The notes beneath the pieces are model-generated. The model was not told the DNA's origin and searched no databases. It saw only the letters and a program-made list of their open reading frames with translations. From NCBI RefSeq assembly GCF_033807715.1, contig NC_084596.1:39790458-39854457 (forward strand): DNA of 64,000 nt. Reading direction: 5' to 3'. This DNA comes from Cololabis saira. Taxonomy: Eukaryota; Chordata; Actinopteri; Beloniformes; Belonidae. The first letter of the stretch is position 1, and every line of letters begins with the position of its first letter. A program made the position numbers and the translations under genes. Of this stretch, positions 1 to 11,652 are shown in pieces.

Positions 1-460
1 TAGTAGGGCCAGGCAGGAGAAAAATAAAAATATTTTAGAAGAGGAAGATTTTTTTTTTCATTATGCACTTCGAGAAAAAAGTCGAAATGTTGAGAAAAAA
101 GTTGAAATATCGAGAAAAAAGTAGAAATGTTGAGAAAAAAGTCAAAATTTCGTGAATAAAGTTGAAATGTTGAGAAAAAAGTAGAAATGTTGAGAAAAAA
201 GTCAAAATTTTGTGAATAAAGCTGAAATGTCGAGAAAAAGTTGAAATATCGAGAAAAAAGTCGAAATGTTGAGAAAAAAGTCAAAATTTCGTGAATAAAG
301 TTGAAATGTTGAGAAAAAAGGCGACATTTCGACTTTTCAACTTTTTTCTCGAAATTGTATTTCAACATTAACCTCGACATTTCGACTTTTTTCTCAAAGT
401 GCACAATAAAAAAAAATCTTCCCCTCTCAAATATTTTCTCTCCTGCCTGGCCCTAATACT
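1..460. mobile_element. Non-autonomous inverted-arm DNA element, family A copy 1
   Basis: The left edge reads TAGTAGGGCCAGGCAGGAGA and the right end carries the near-perfect reverse complement ending GGCCCTAATACT. Between them, arrays of a roughly 20-bp unit (GAGAAAAAAGTCGAAATGTT and variants) run in one orientation and then flip to the complement near position 330. The copy may lose a few bases at the window edge. No reading frame is present. A copy with the same terminal motif but a different internal unit lies at 29915-30538. The superfamily is not identified. Confidence 0.6.
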
Positions 461-1870
461 CTTCCGTACAGAAATACACCAGTTTGGTTTTGTAAATGCT
501 TCTCTCACACGTCTGTACCTGCATGCAGACACGCACGACTGATCCGTTTAGACGGACCGGCGGAGATCCCGGGGGCAGCGCCGCCATAACAACCGGGCAA
601 ACATCACAACTCGGGTGCAAATGGAAAGCAGCGGTTAGACATGATGGTCTGATGGCGTGTGTTTAAAGTTTAATCTAAACAAGCAAGACATAAATAAATC
701 CAAGCTAATGAACAGGCGGGCCTGAGTGTTATGTTACAAACGACGCAGGAACTCTGCTCCTGACCTTGCTGTCGTGTTCGTATACTAGTTGTAGTCACTT
801 TTGACGAGGCTAAATGCACTGATGTCATTTGTTGTTGCTCAGTTTATTCTCTTTGTGGTAATCTCTGAGTTGCATAAGTCTGTGTTTTGACAAGCACATG
901 GATACTTCAACATTAATCCAGTTATGACCAAACTATGAACAATGTTCACATAATAATAATAATCCCACCAATTCTCTGAAGTCCCAGTCACGTCTCAAGT
1001 CTTTCATGATTTATATTGAGTCTTGGGATTTCCTGCATCCAGTCATCTTTAAACACTGCACTGCTTTACATAAAAAGATTCAAAGCTTGACCACTGTCAT
1101 CGTCACTTAAGACATCCAATAATCTAATACGCCCTGCCTTTGAACTAGAGATGTTCAGATACCAGCTGTTTTCTATCCAATACCAATTGAGAAACCAGAC
1201 CAATTTCAAGTATTGTTCTACTATCTTTGTGAAATTTTCTAAATAACAAATACATTTTTTCTCAAATTGACATAAGACAAAAAAAAAAAGATAAAAACAG
1301 TAATTCCGACCTGGGAAACGGTACCGCGGCTCCAGATGTTCAGTTATGCAGAGACATCCCACATTTCTATCAGCCAACAAGTACTGATCATCTTGATCAT
1401 CAGTCATCTGAAAACCACAGCCTTGCTTGAATATGTTGCAGTTTTCCAGCCTAAAATAACAATATTACAAACATAATGCTGATGCTCAATAGCAATCCAA
1501 GTCCAACAACTCATGTCCCGCCGCTTTTACACCTGAAGACCCACAACAGCAACTTCCTGTGCTGATCAGATGCTGCGTGGACATAAATACCCTACCTTTA
1601 TGCTTATATATCGGTACAAAAACAACTCTACTTTGAACCAAATGGAACAGTAAACTACTGAACATGGTTGTTAAATCCGTAACCTGCCTGTAGTTGACAT
1701 ATTTCAGTCATCATCATCATCAGGCAGCCGATGGTTGAACAGACAAAGCCGTGTGTGCACAGGCAGAGACAGGTGTCTCAAACAAGCAATCATTCCTCTT
1801 TTCAAAATGTTCAACAAACGCCTCTCTAATCAAATCAACCTCTCTTTGGTACAAAGATGGTTCACCTATA
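461..1870. other. Non-coding stretch, no gene seen
   Basis: AT-rich sequence with short reading frames only, none with recognisable protein features. It probably lies in a downstream intron of tsc22d2, because the TSC-box exons have not been reached. No repeat structure stands out. Confidence 0.4.
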
Positions 1871-2164
1871 CAGGACTGTCTCCGAAAATTAGAATATTGT
1901 GATTTTCTGTAATGCAATTACAAAAACCAAAATGTCATACATTCTGGATTCATTACAAATGAACTGAATTATTGCAAGCCTTTTATTATTTTAATATTGC
2001 TGATCATGGTTTACAGCTTAAGAAAACTCAAATATCCTATCTAAAAAAATTAGAATATTCTGGGAATCTTTATCTTAAACTGTAAGCCATAATCAGCAAT
2101 ATTAAAATAATAAAAGGCTTGCAATATTTCAGTTGATTTGTAATGAATCCAGAATGTATGACGT

Positions 2165-2205
<41 letters not shown>

Positions 2206-2259
2206 TTACAGAAAATAAAGAACTTTATCACAATATTCTAATTTTCTGAGACAGTCCTG
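1871..2259. mobile_element. Palindromic TA-target MITE, family B copy 1
   Basis: The element starts CAGGACTGTCTCCGAAAATT and ends with the complement GAGACAGTCCTG. It is flanked by TA on both sides, as in Tc1/mariner-type insertions. The two halves are inverted repeats of each other over nearly the whole length (AATATTGCTGATCATGG against CCATAATCAGCAATATT around the centre). A run of about 32 T interrupts the right arm. A second copy is at 38271-38623. Confidence 0.75.
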
Positions 2260-2261
2260 TA

Positions 2262-3072
2262 TATACACAACGGGCCACGGTTGCTAATGTTGTTTTCAGA
2301 ATTCTTTGCAAACGAAGTGACTGATCTATACGGACGAGTTTTGGAGTCTTGGATGAAATTATATGTTGTCATTCGACAGCGTTGATTCTTTAACCAGACA
2401 CATAAATGGCAGCTTCGTTATTTGTCCCACGAGCGTTGTTGCTGTAAAGAAACATGATCACAAAAGGCCCCGCATCCACATGAGCGGTAGCCAAGGTCGT
2501 TGTCGTCATACGGCGTGTGGTTGAGGCACATGTGCGCGCAGCGTTACATCTGACAGGGGAAAGAATGACTCTCCGACTGACAGTAGATCATGAGATCATG
2601 TGAAACGTGCTCCAGACTCCTGCTAAGTCGGTCAGAAGTGGACGACTGCAGGAAAAATTAAGATACACTTTTTAGGGTGATGGAAAAAACTAAGTAACGC
2701 TGTTTTTAGGGTTTGCTCCGTTATTTGAGATACTCTTCCTTCCACCGTTACAGGGGGGGGGACATGCCATTTTTCAGTGTTTTGGATTCACATATCTGGA
2801 CTAGCCAGCCAAAAAACTTCACCTCCTTCATCAACCAGAGCTCGGAGGTGAAGCAGCAGCCCCTCATGTCTCATTTGTTGCTATGGCAACATGAGGAGAA
2901 AAAAAAAAATCCACTTCATCCAGACTCACCTACACCTCATTGTCTTTGTATCCAAAACACAGTGAAGCTACCACTTGATGCCAACAGTGACCAGCGCTGT
3001 GCTCTCTTTCAGTCAAACAAGTGTGTGCCAGGGAGAAGCAAGTCTACGGCTAGGGAGAAGTACATCCCTCTA
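2262..3072. other. Non-coding stretch, no gene seen
   Basis: The open frame at 2713-3138 runs into the adjacent Tc1 remnant, has no recognisable domain and contains low-complexity runs. I see no host gene here. Confidence 0.4.
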
Positions 3073-3847
3073 CAGTGGGGAAAAAAAAAGTATTTAGTCA
3101 GCCACCAGTTGTGCAAGTTCTCCAACTTTAAAAGATGAGATATACCTGTAATTTTCATCGCAAGTATCTCTCAACTATGAGAGACAAAATGAAGAAGAAA
3201 AAAAAACAGAAAATCACATTGTCTGATTTTCAAAGAATGTGTTTTCAAATTATAGTGGAAAATAAGTATTTGGTCAATAACAAAAGTTTATCTCAATACT
3301 TTGTTATATACCCTTTGTTGGCAATGACAGGGGTGAGATCTTGGTGGAGCCCCAGATGGAGGGAGATTATCAGTGTCTTGTATTTCTTCCGTTTTCTAAT
3401 AATTGATCCCACAGTTGATTTCTTCACACCAAGCTGCTTACCTATTGCAGATTCAGTCTTCCCAGACTGGTGATGTCAGCTCTTTGGTCTTGCCCATAGT
3501 GGAGTTTGACTGTGTGACTGATTGTGTCTTTTATACTGATAACCAGTTAAAACAGGTTCCATTAATACAGGTAATGAGTGGAGGACAGAGGAGCCTCTTA
3601 AAGAAGAAGTTACAAGTCTGTGAAAGCCAGAAATCTTGCTTGTTTGTAGGTGACCAAATACTTATTTTACCCAGGAATTTACCAATTAATTCAGTAAAAA
3701 TCCTGCAGTGTAATTTCCTGGATTCTTTCCCCCCATTCTGTCTCTCATAGTTGAAGTTACCTATGATGAAAATTACAGGCCTCTCATCTTTGGAAGTGGG
3801 AGAAGTTGCACAATCGGTGGCTGACAATACTTTTTGGCCCCACTGTG
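3073..3847 (-). mobile_element. Internally deleted, decayed Tc1-like transposon
   Basis: The left terminus CAGTGGGGAAAAAAAAAG follows TA. The right terminus reads CCCCACTG then TGTA. Subterminal inverted repeats match in both arms (GAAAATTACAGG, CAAATACTTATT). On the minus strand, 3310-3500 still encodes the start of a Tc1 transposase: MGKTKELTSPVWED, then stop codons, then a stretch matching the TDNLPPSGAPPR segment after the first helix-turn-helix. The catalytic core is absent, so the copy is non-autonomous. The intact relative at 34644-36231 has the same architecture but clearly different termini. Confidence 0.8.
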
Positions 3848-4943
3848 TAAGGAGGAAAAAAAAACACAACAACATAGCCTTGTTTACTAGAGGTCTGCAA
3901 AGCATGACAAGTAACGTTCATGACGTTCAGTTCACATCAATCAAACCTGTTGCATATACAGTATGTTGCTGAGAGATGCTGCAAAAGTCAGTCACCATTT
4001 ATATTTCATACATCCAACTATGTCCTCGGCTGGGCATAAACATTTCCATGAATCACTGTTTGATGTTTGGAAACAGATAAAACAAAAATTCAAATGGTGA
4101 CATTTGAAGACAATTAAAACAATAGAAGAAAAAAGAAACAAATGTTTAGGCTGCTGAGACAGAGAGAAATGTGGAGGAGGACGAATGACGCACTATGAAA
4201 GGGTCTTCTGCCAGGAACATGAGCCACATGAGCCATGAGGGTGTCTAACCGGGACTCTGCTCAGCATCTGACACTGGGCCGCTCTCAGCCAGATCACCAG
4301 GCAATTTAGGATAAATATTAACCCACGACAATATTTTATAGGTGACTCTGTGGTCTAATTCTGACGGAGGGATGGCAATAAGAAAAAAAAAAGTTTTATT
4401 GAGGGATTACAACACTGTGGTAAAAGAAATCTGTAAGAAAATTAAAGTCAGCACTCTCACTTTCACAACCTCTTCCATGCCTTTATGGAGTTTCCTCAGA
4501 GATGACCCCAAACAAATGGGAATAAAACCGGTCCATTATTATGGGTCAATAACACCAAACGCCATCACCAAACAAATCCTCAGTTATTCTTGCTTCCATG
4601 GCAACAAAAACAGCCTCGGCCGAACAGTGTACCCACAACACCACCGCTCGAAAAAGAAGAAAGGAAGCAAAGCATAAGACGTCTTCACTGCGTCGGCCTT
4701 CCATGAAGTGGAACTTACCCACACTTCACAGCATATTAGCTTCGCTCTTGCGTCGCAGTGTTGATCTACTTGTATGCATCTAAACCCTCATGATTAAAGC
4801 AGCAAAGCGAGTAATTATACTGTGCACATGTTTCAGTGGTTGGTGACGGTGCGTCAGCTGTACATTTCTATCAACAGTTTCATTTCCTGTCCCTCAGACG
4901 CAGTGGCATGTGTTTCATTTTTCTTCTCGTACACTGGCATGCA

Positions 4944-4946
<3 letters not shown>
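3848..4946. other. Non-coding stretch, no gene seen
   Basis: AT-rich sequence without recognisable coding exons or repeats. Confidence 0.35.

Positions 4947-5001
<55 letters not shown>
4947..5001. repeat. (TA)n microsatellite
   Basis: Uninterrupted alternating TA. It forms the left flank of the hAT-like element at 5011-5457, with a matching TA tract on the other side, so the element sits inside a TA-rich site. Confidence 0.95.
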
Positions 5002-5006
<5 letters not shown>

Positions 5007-5010
5007 TTAT

Positions 5011-5455
5011 TAGGGCTGTCAAAGTTAACGCGTTAACTTAACGTCCTATTAACGCCGACAATTTTTTTAACGCATCAACGCTCAGGATATTAAAAAAAAA
5101 GCGCATTATATAAGTCCTGGCCGTCGACGGCACCCGTAGCCTGAGGAAAAGTACGGTGGACTGAAAGATGGAGAATGAAAAGGGACTTTTGAACGGCTAG
5201 TTCACTTTCAAAAAGATGCCCAGATGGTTCGCTGGTACGTCGAGTCTCACTTGCATCCAAACACGACTGCTGCAGAGAGCGCAGCATAAAGCAGCATATT
5301 GGCCCTTTCTCATGTTGTTAACAGTATTAAAAACATTAAAAAAAATACCTTAAGGTAAATTAGAACAGCAAAAGAATGTGTGAATAAATGTGCGATTAAT
5401 CGCGAGTTAACTATGGACAACATGCGATTAAAAAAAATGTATGGTTTGACAGCCC

Positions 5456-5457
<2 letters not shown>
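5011..5457. mobile_element. Non-autonomous hAT-like element in a TA microsatellite
   Basis: Terminal inverted repeats TAGGGCTGTCAAAGTTAACG and TTTGACAGCCCTA, with a second inner inverted motif (GCGTTAACTTAACG against CGCGAGTTAACTATGG). No transposase frame is present. The termini resemble a widespread vertebrate hAT family. The target duplication cannot be read because both flanks are TA repeats. Confidence 0.6.

Positions 5458-5542
<85 letters not shown>
5458..5542. repeat. (TA)n(CA)n compound microsatellite
   Basis: About 25 TA units to 5508, then about 17 CA units to 5542. Confidence 0.95.
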
Positions 5543-5544
<2 letters not shown>

Positions 5545-5545
<1 letters not shown>

Positions 5546-6734
5546 CAGTTCATCTGAAGATGATCACTCACTATCCACAAATTTTGCTGGCAGTTATAAG
5601 TTCAACATTAACAAGAAATCTGAAACTGAAATGTGAATAAATATTTTTTTAACAGAGAAATACTGCAGACACTTTACTTTAATCCTGTTACAGCGATCAT
5701 ACAAACACTCTTCAGTCCACTGGAACCGCTACAAGGCTAAAAACAACAGCTTTATGGTATTACTCAAGTAGCTTTGCAACAAAACAAACACCTTATACTT
5801 ACATTGCAACAAAAAATAAGTTACATCCCTTGCAGAGTAAATACATAACAGTGACATGATCCTATTCTGTAAATTATAAAGAATTTGGCCATTCAAAATA
5901 TGCCGACAGGCTCCAGAGCTGCTCATCAAACGGACGATGATATAAACTAATGTTCTTTGTGTTTTATGATCTCGAGTCTTTGTTTTGTCCTCGTTGGACA
6001 AGGACAAAAATCTGTGGCAGATGAACTAATTAAAATCAGGAGTACGACTTTGCTTTTAATATTTGTTAGTGAGAAAAATCTAAATGCGTTTGTAAATAAA
6101 ATCTATGAGCCAAGCCCACTAGAAGCCAGCATGTTAGACTCTTTAAGACAGACGGCAGCAGGCGCTACTACTGCGTTAAGGTGGTCCAAAACGCTAAAGT
6201 GGGCATGGCCCGGATCCCAGAGCCCCCCAAAGTGATAAATGCTTTGGCATGTTGTGACCATCTGAGGCACTAACGTAAACACTGAGGCGCACAGCACATT
6301 TCAGAAAGAGAGATGCCAGGAAGCTGCCAGGAACGACAACAAAATCAAGACACGCTGACTGCTCGTGTCCAGAATGACATTTCTTAGATTAATGATACTG
6401 TACGGCAGCGGCTGTCAGGTTTTGTTCCCGGCAGCTGCTGTCCTGCAAAAGTTCAGACGCTCCTGCACACCCAAGTCAAATGAATCTATCACCATCAGCT
6501 CAACTTCAAGGTCTCTCAACGAGCCATGCGGTTGAAGCAGGGGAGCAGATACCAGGAGGACCAGAACCGAGGAACACATCTAGAAAAACGCAGCCTGAAA
6601 ACAATCCATAGGTGCTTCCGATCAAAGGGTTCTGGTTAGTGAGCGATGTAGGGAACGTAGGCCGGAGAGAGAGCTGTGTAGGAGTAGATTCAACTTTTCC
6701 TGCAGCTTGTCAGCTAAACACTAGTATTGAAAAA
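5545..6734. other. Non-coding stretch, no gene seen
   Basis: Probable tsc22d2 intron. Short open frames only, and no recognised motif or repeat. Confidence 0.35.
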
Positions 6735-7384
6735 TAAAAAAATTTTCCGATTCTAAATCGATTCTCATATCAATTCCTAAAAATCTATTCGTATGTCTAA
6801 AGATTGATTTTTTTTTTTTATCATTATATTAAAACTTTTGGTATTTTTTTGTTTATGCCCAAAAAAGGAATGTTTTGTTGGACACGAGAATAAATGATGA
6901 CATGTTTTTGCCTTTAAATATGTTTAAAGGTATGAAAACATTAAAGTTTTCAGTTATAATTGCATAAACTGTCTACATTTCATTACTTTATATACTGTAT
7001 TGGGGTTACATTTGCATAAAATGCTAAAAACCAAAGTCTCAAAAATTAAAAAACGAGAAAGACCTAAAATGGAAAAAATAAAAATGGAATGTGGGAAAAA
7101 ATAAAACTGATTTTGTGTTTGGTGCCCTGGATCTGTTTGGTAATTCTGCCCCACGATGTTTCTGAAAGCAGTTCTATCAGCATTCTGGGAGCTGATTGGT
7201 CCTTACAGCATCATTAGCTGCAATACTTGCTGTTGAATCTCAATATAATACTAGTATTAATATGTTACATAACTACACATTCATATAATTCATGCAACAG
7301 CTGAAAATACAGTTTTAATAACACCAACCCAAATCAATATCGGAATCGAATTGATTCTTGACATGTGAATGGATCCTCAGCCCT
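6735..7384. mobile_element. Non-autonomous DNA element, family C copy 1
   Basis: About 650 bp shared at high identity with 18580-19238. Common landmarks are CCGATTCTAAATCGATTCTC near the left end, AAAAAAGGAATGTTTTGTTGG, GAAAGCAGTT, and the right end CGGAATCGAATTGATTCTTG then TGAATGGATCCTCAGC. The ends are mutually inverted (GATTCxxAATCG motifs). No coding frame is present. Confidence 0.65.
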
Positions 7385-7385
7385 G

Positions 7386-8590
7386 CTAAACAGCAAGTAC
7401 ATCTGCCTTGCACAGGGACGGTCTGAATGTCGCCTTCTGTTCAATTTTTGAAGAAAACGTCTGAATCTTTAACTGTTGATGCCAGAGCTGTTAAAATCGG
7501 CCATTGATCCTCGACCGAAGCCATCTACCCCGTTTACCCCCAGACTATGTCCCCGCTCTGTCGTCATCGTGTCCAACCCGCGCAGTACCTCTACATTTCT
7601 GGGCTAAAGTTCTGCAGAACCCCTTTAATCTACAGGAGCCAAATGCCAAATAGTTTTTCTTTCTGATTGGTCATATTTTCTCTCTTCAACAGTGTTGCAA
7701 AACTGCCAAAAAAGAAGTATTTTTTAGCATATTACATTTCAAATATTTAGATGTTAGACTGTTGGCCACATCAAATACGTAAACATCCCTATATTAAATT
7801 AAGCAATTTAATTTCTGACATATTTTAATTTCTTATTAAAAAATAAATAAATTAAAAAAAAAATAAGAATTATAGATGCAACCCTGACTGGATTAAATGA
7901 GGAGCAAGTCTCTAAATTGAAATACTGACAAGAAATCCCATAACCCATGATGACACGATATATGATGCCCACTGCCCTTTTTTTTTTTTTTTTTTGCCTT
8001 GTACGCTTTTTCTTAAAATTTTGATTGTAATACTACTCATCCTGCTAAAGGTTCTGGTGACCAGAAAACTAACAATTATATCCTCAATCAGATACACTCA
8101 GCTCCTTTTATCTCTAAGACGGGTCAAACATATTTAAAATCTGAATCTGGGACTCTTTGTTTTGCTTGTTCCATTTGAATTTTTTTTGTTGTTTTTTTTA
8201 AACTAAATAACACCAACTAGGCAGGTATGCAAGGTTAAAGAAATGGTGGACAAATTAGGGAAAGTAACACTCAGAGACTAAATGAAATATAATTTTTAAG
8301 TAACAGAAAGGATGAGAGGGAGGCTGAGAGAAAACTACAGGCAGAGACTTAGATGCTGCTGAGAAGTCTACTGGCAAACCCTGCGATTGCTGCCAAGCTT
8401 TGTTTCTAAACTCAACCCATGCACGTGTAGAAAGCAAAGCTTATGGCAACTAAAACATTGCACACACAGAAGCCCTTTTCACACTGCCCCTTCAAAAGGG
8501 TGTGACAGAAGCCCCATGGCTCTGCATCCGTGTCCTGCACAGAGGAGGATGGGGGTTAAAGTGGGACACCACTGATGCACCTCTGGGTGC
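7386..8590. other. Non-coding, A/T-rich intron-like stretch
   Basis: Several T and A runs (7977-7995, 7846-7862). No gene or transposon end was recognised. Confidence 0.35.
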
Positions 8591-8598
8591 AGCGTAGG

Positions 8599-9215
8599 TA
8601 GGGTTGCCAACCGTCCCTTCAAAAACAGAATCGTCCTGTATTTATGAACTAAAGTACGCGTCCCATATTGAGCTGAAAAGGGACGCACTTTGTCCCGTAT
8701 TACTGTGAGAGTCAGAAAATAGTCATAAAATGCCAATGGAAGATGGCATTGAGCTGTTGAGTTCATAAGTTATTTTTTTCTGTTTTACTACAACTGTAGC
8801 TACAGCCATGGCCTTTGAGGCACAAATATGTTTACAAGTTTTCTACAGACTTTCTGTTTGCACTTTTGTTGTTGCACTAAAAATGTGCACTATTCCAGAA
8901 TGGATGTTCTGCTTTCTTTCTATTGTTTTCTATTAATTTATACAATTTTAAGTTAAGCAGGACAGGTTTCTGTTTAAGAAAGATACTTATTTTATTCGGT
9001 TCATTTTGTTATTTTGTATTAAAGTGAATTGCTGGATAATAATTTGTTTTCCATGTGTTCATGGCATTCAAAAATATGCATCTAATTCAATTCAGGTTCG
9101 AGTCAAATAGTTCAAAAAATCGTTTCACTCACAAAAAAGGGGCTAAATAAATTCACCACGCCAGGAAAGGTGAATGTAATCGGCTCATTTATTTTTTAGG
9201 GAGTTGGCAACCCTA
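8599..9215. mobile_element. hAT MITE, family D copy 1, perfect 8-bp target duplication
   Basis: Terminal inverted repeats TAGGGTTGCCAACCGTCCC and GGGAGTTGGCAACCCTA. The flanks are an exact 8-bp duplication, AGCGTAGG at 8591-8598 and 9216-9223, diagnostic of hAT-type transposition. A sister copy, itself interrupted by a LINE fragment, is at 62323-63164. No transposase is encoded. Confidence 0.85.
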
Positions 9216-9470
9216 AGCGTAGGTGTCACAGAACTGAACGTGGGGGCAAACCTGCACGGTGAAACACATCAACCCCCACTGAGTCTGTGATGCCAATTTG
9301 ATGTTTGCAGGAAGACGCTGATGCAGCGGCGGGTCACCAGTGTAATCTCTGTAATGGATGACCACAGTAGCGTTTTTTTTTTTGTGCTAATATGACACAA
9401 CTGCTGTGTGAAAAGGGCTGTAGTTACACGCTTACAGGCCTGCCCAGTCCAATCCAGCAGAGTACTGTAC

Positions 9471-9545
9471 CTATCACTGTGGGCCTTTGAGTCTCTTAAT
9501 CTGCTTCCAGATTGGAAGGCCTTGTAGAAAGCCATGGAGGGGTTC
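9471..9545 (-). CDS. tsc22d2: TSC22D2 coding exon 2 (75 bp)
   Basis: On the minus strand, an acceptor (CACAG) precedes GAACCCCTCCATGGC and a donor (GTACAG) follows AGTGATAG. Joined to exon 1, which ends in AG, the frame reads R-NPSMAFYKAFQSGSR and on to LRDSKAHSD. This matches the segment that follows the VDGEEDR motif in vertebrate TSC22D2. The exon is 75 bp and both of its boundaries fall at phase 2, so it can be skipped without shifting frame. The zipper-encoding TSC-box exon expected next was not found between 1 and 9470. Confidence 0.75.
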
Positions 9546-10942
9546 CTGTGTCAACCACAGCCGAGGAAGAGAGAAGAGACAGACATTGAAAAGATGAAAC
9601 AGAGACACACTCAAATCTGCTACCTAGAAAAGCTTCAAGACATTATGGCGAACTCAATGAAATACTTGGAAATTTAAATAGTCAAACCTACAGGGTTATT
9701 GGAGAGTAATACCTTGCTTGCTTTCATTCATTTTTTTCCAACATTTTTCATGTTATAACTGCCAGGTCAAGATGACAAACAGTTCCTAAACAACTTTAAA
9801 ACCCTCAGAATTTTTTATTTTTTTTTTTAAATGGTAATTTCAGTTTCAAGTCCAAGTAAAGCTGGAATAGTTATGAATCGTGGATTTGCCACGTCACTGC
9901 AACACGAGTTATTAACCCTTATCTGCAGTGAGGTCATGGACAGTTGGAGATAATCCCTCTTCTAGGCACACAGCTGATGGAGAATGGAAAAACATACCAC
10001 AGATATGCAACTCCCAGCCAGTTGTTCAGAAAGTCCTCCATCACAATTAAGCTTGAAAAGCCACACTGTTGCTCCATTCTTGTGTTTGGTTAAAGTTTAA
10101 CATTAACAACTGTTGCTCAGATGAGAAAACCACCCTGAAAAACCCGGGTTTTCAAGTAGAAATGATGCTGTATTCTATGATAAATGGAAAATGGGACTTT
10201 CAACTGCTGATTGAGGAAGAAGTGAGTAATTACGCGTACATTAGAAGATGGATTTCCAAGATAAAAGTAAAAAACTTAAAGAGCTGCTGATTAGAATTTC
10301 CCTTTAATAGCAAAATGTAAAAGCACTTTCAAATTCTTGGGGGGGGGGGGGTGTATGATTTGAAGTTTTGGCTGCAATAAAGATGAGGAGGCTGGATAAT
10401 CCTGCTCTGATCTGAGGGTGTAAACACTGATCTCACACGGTTCAATGCACTGTTTAATTAACAAACATCCCAAAACAGCTCCATCAATTTCCCTTCGGAG
10501 GATTAATAGTATTTTGAATTGAATCATATCACATTGGTTCGAACATTTCCAGATGTGTTCGGTCCGACTTGTCCTGAGAGAACTTACAAAACTCACACAA
10601 TCCTCTTTTAATCCAAAAATACAACAACGCATGTGCTGATGATATTCATTACTTGTCTGATAATAAAGATAACAACATGGCATGTGCAGGGGCACGTGTA
10701 CCCAGCATCCCCTGCTGAGCACCAGAGACGCTGTAAATAGTCGTACCGTTTTAAATGTGTTAATTTGGTGTTCCTAACTGTGTCATAATTACTTTGTGCA
10801 CCAGTCCAGTTGTATTGCGTCAACACTACGTCAGTAGTTGTGTGATGACATTAACATCTGTTGTATTGGGGCTGGGACTGTATATCTGCACATGTAGTGC
10901 AGTTTGGTAGACTCAGAAGTCCTTTCTTAGTTAGAAACTTCG
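9546..10942 (-). other. tsc22d2 intron 1, gene-free segment
   Basis: Non-coding sequence immediately 5' of exon 2. It has a G run at 10340-10351 but no recognised element. Confidence 0.4.
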
Positions 10943-11114
10943 GAACGGCCGACATCAGTCTGTGTCCTGCACCATCGATGGTGAAGAACGGCCGACATCA
11001 GTCTGTGTCCTGCACCATCGAAGGTGAAGAGCGGCCGACATCAGTGTGTGTCCTGCACCATCGATGGTGAAGAACGGCCGACATCAGTGTGTGTCCTGCA
11101 CCATCGATGGTGAA
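10943..11114. repeat. 43-bp minisatellite, four units
   Basis: Four near-identical 43-bp units begin at 10943, 10986, 11029 and 11072. Each starts GAACGGCCGACATCAGT and ends CACCATCGATGGTGAA. Units differ at one to three bases (ATCGAAGG in unit 2, GAGCGG in unit 3). Each contains the palindromic block CACCATCGATGGTG. Confidence 0.95.
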
Positions 11115-11242
11115 CTCTGCAAACTGCTCTGCTAGCTACAGCTTGAGAGCTGCAGTCTGAATGACACTACCGAGCCACAGTAAATCCACGCATTTATGCA
11201 GACCGCGGTTTTGGGAAGCACCTGTGTTGCTTGACATATGAA

Positions 11243-11644
11243 TAGGGATGGGAATTGATAAGATTTTTCCAAGGACTGGCTAACGTTGTCGCTGCTGCTG
11301 GGTTGAGAAGATTCACTCCGGACTCGGAACAGATCAAACACGCGACATTCATTAAAAGTTATTGGATGCTGTGTATGCAAATGCTAACACTGCTAGTGTT
11401 TTCCTCCCTTTGTTGAAATGTCCAAATTGCAAGTATTGCAAGTCGCCCTATTGTCATCCTTTTTGGTAAAATGTAACCAAACTTTCGAGCGTTTATGCCG
11501 CTTTGTCGCCATGTTTTCCTGCTGGGCGCGAATGCGCACGTTGCCTCACCACGCCCACTGGAATTGATAAGGGAATCGATTCCAAGGAATTCAAACACTG
11601 GGAACCGGTTCTCAACAAGAACCGGTTTTCGATTCCCATCCCTA
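11243..11644. mobile_element. hAT MITE with perfect 8-bp target duplication, family E
   Basis: The termini TAGGGATGGGAATTGATAAG and GATTCCCATCCCTA are inverted repeats. CATATGAA is duplicated exactly at 11235-11242 and 11645-11652. The 402-bp body contains GGAATCGATTCCAAGG and paired ACCGGTT motifs, and no coding frame. Confidence 0.85.
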
Positions 11645-11652
11645 CATATGAA

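Noticed and set aside
3135..3905. Several 112-124-residue frames on both strands
   Set aside because: Fall inside the decayed Tc1 element and do not match transposase in those frames.
4879..5036. Tyr/Ile-repeat frames at TA tracts here, at 5310-5540 and at 54880-55071
   Set aside because: Translations of TA and CA microsatellites.
8801..8830. Possible TSC-box exon of tsc22d2 suggested by CCATGGCCT
   Set aside because: Translation on the minus strand does not give the conserved zipper sequence, and the site lies inside the family D MITE.
10291..10722. 143-residue minus-strand frame
   Set aside because: Contains a poly-Pro run from a G tract and no recognisable family feature. It lies within tsc22d2 intron 1.
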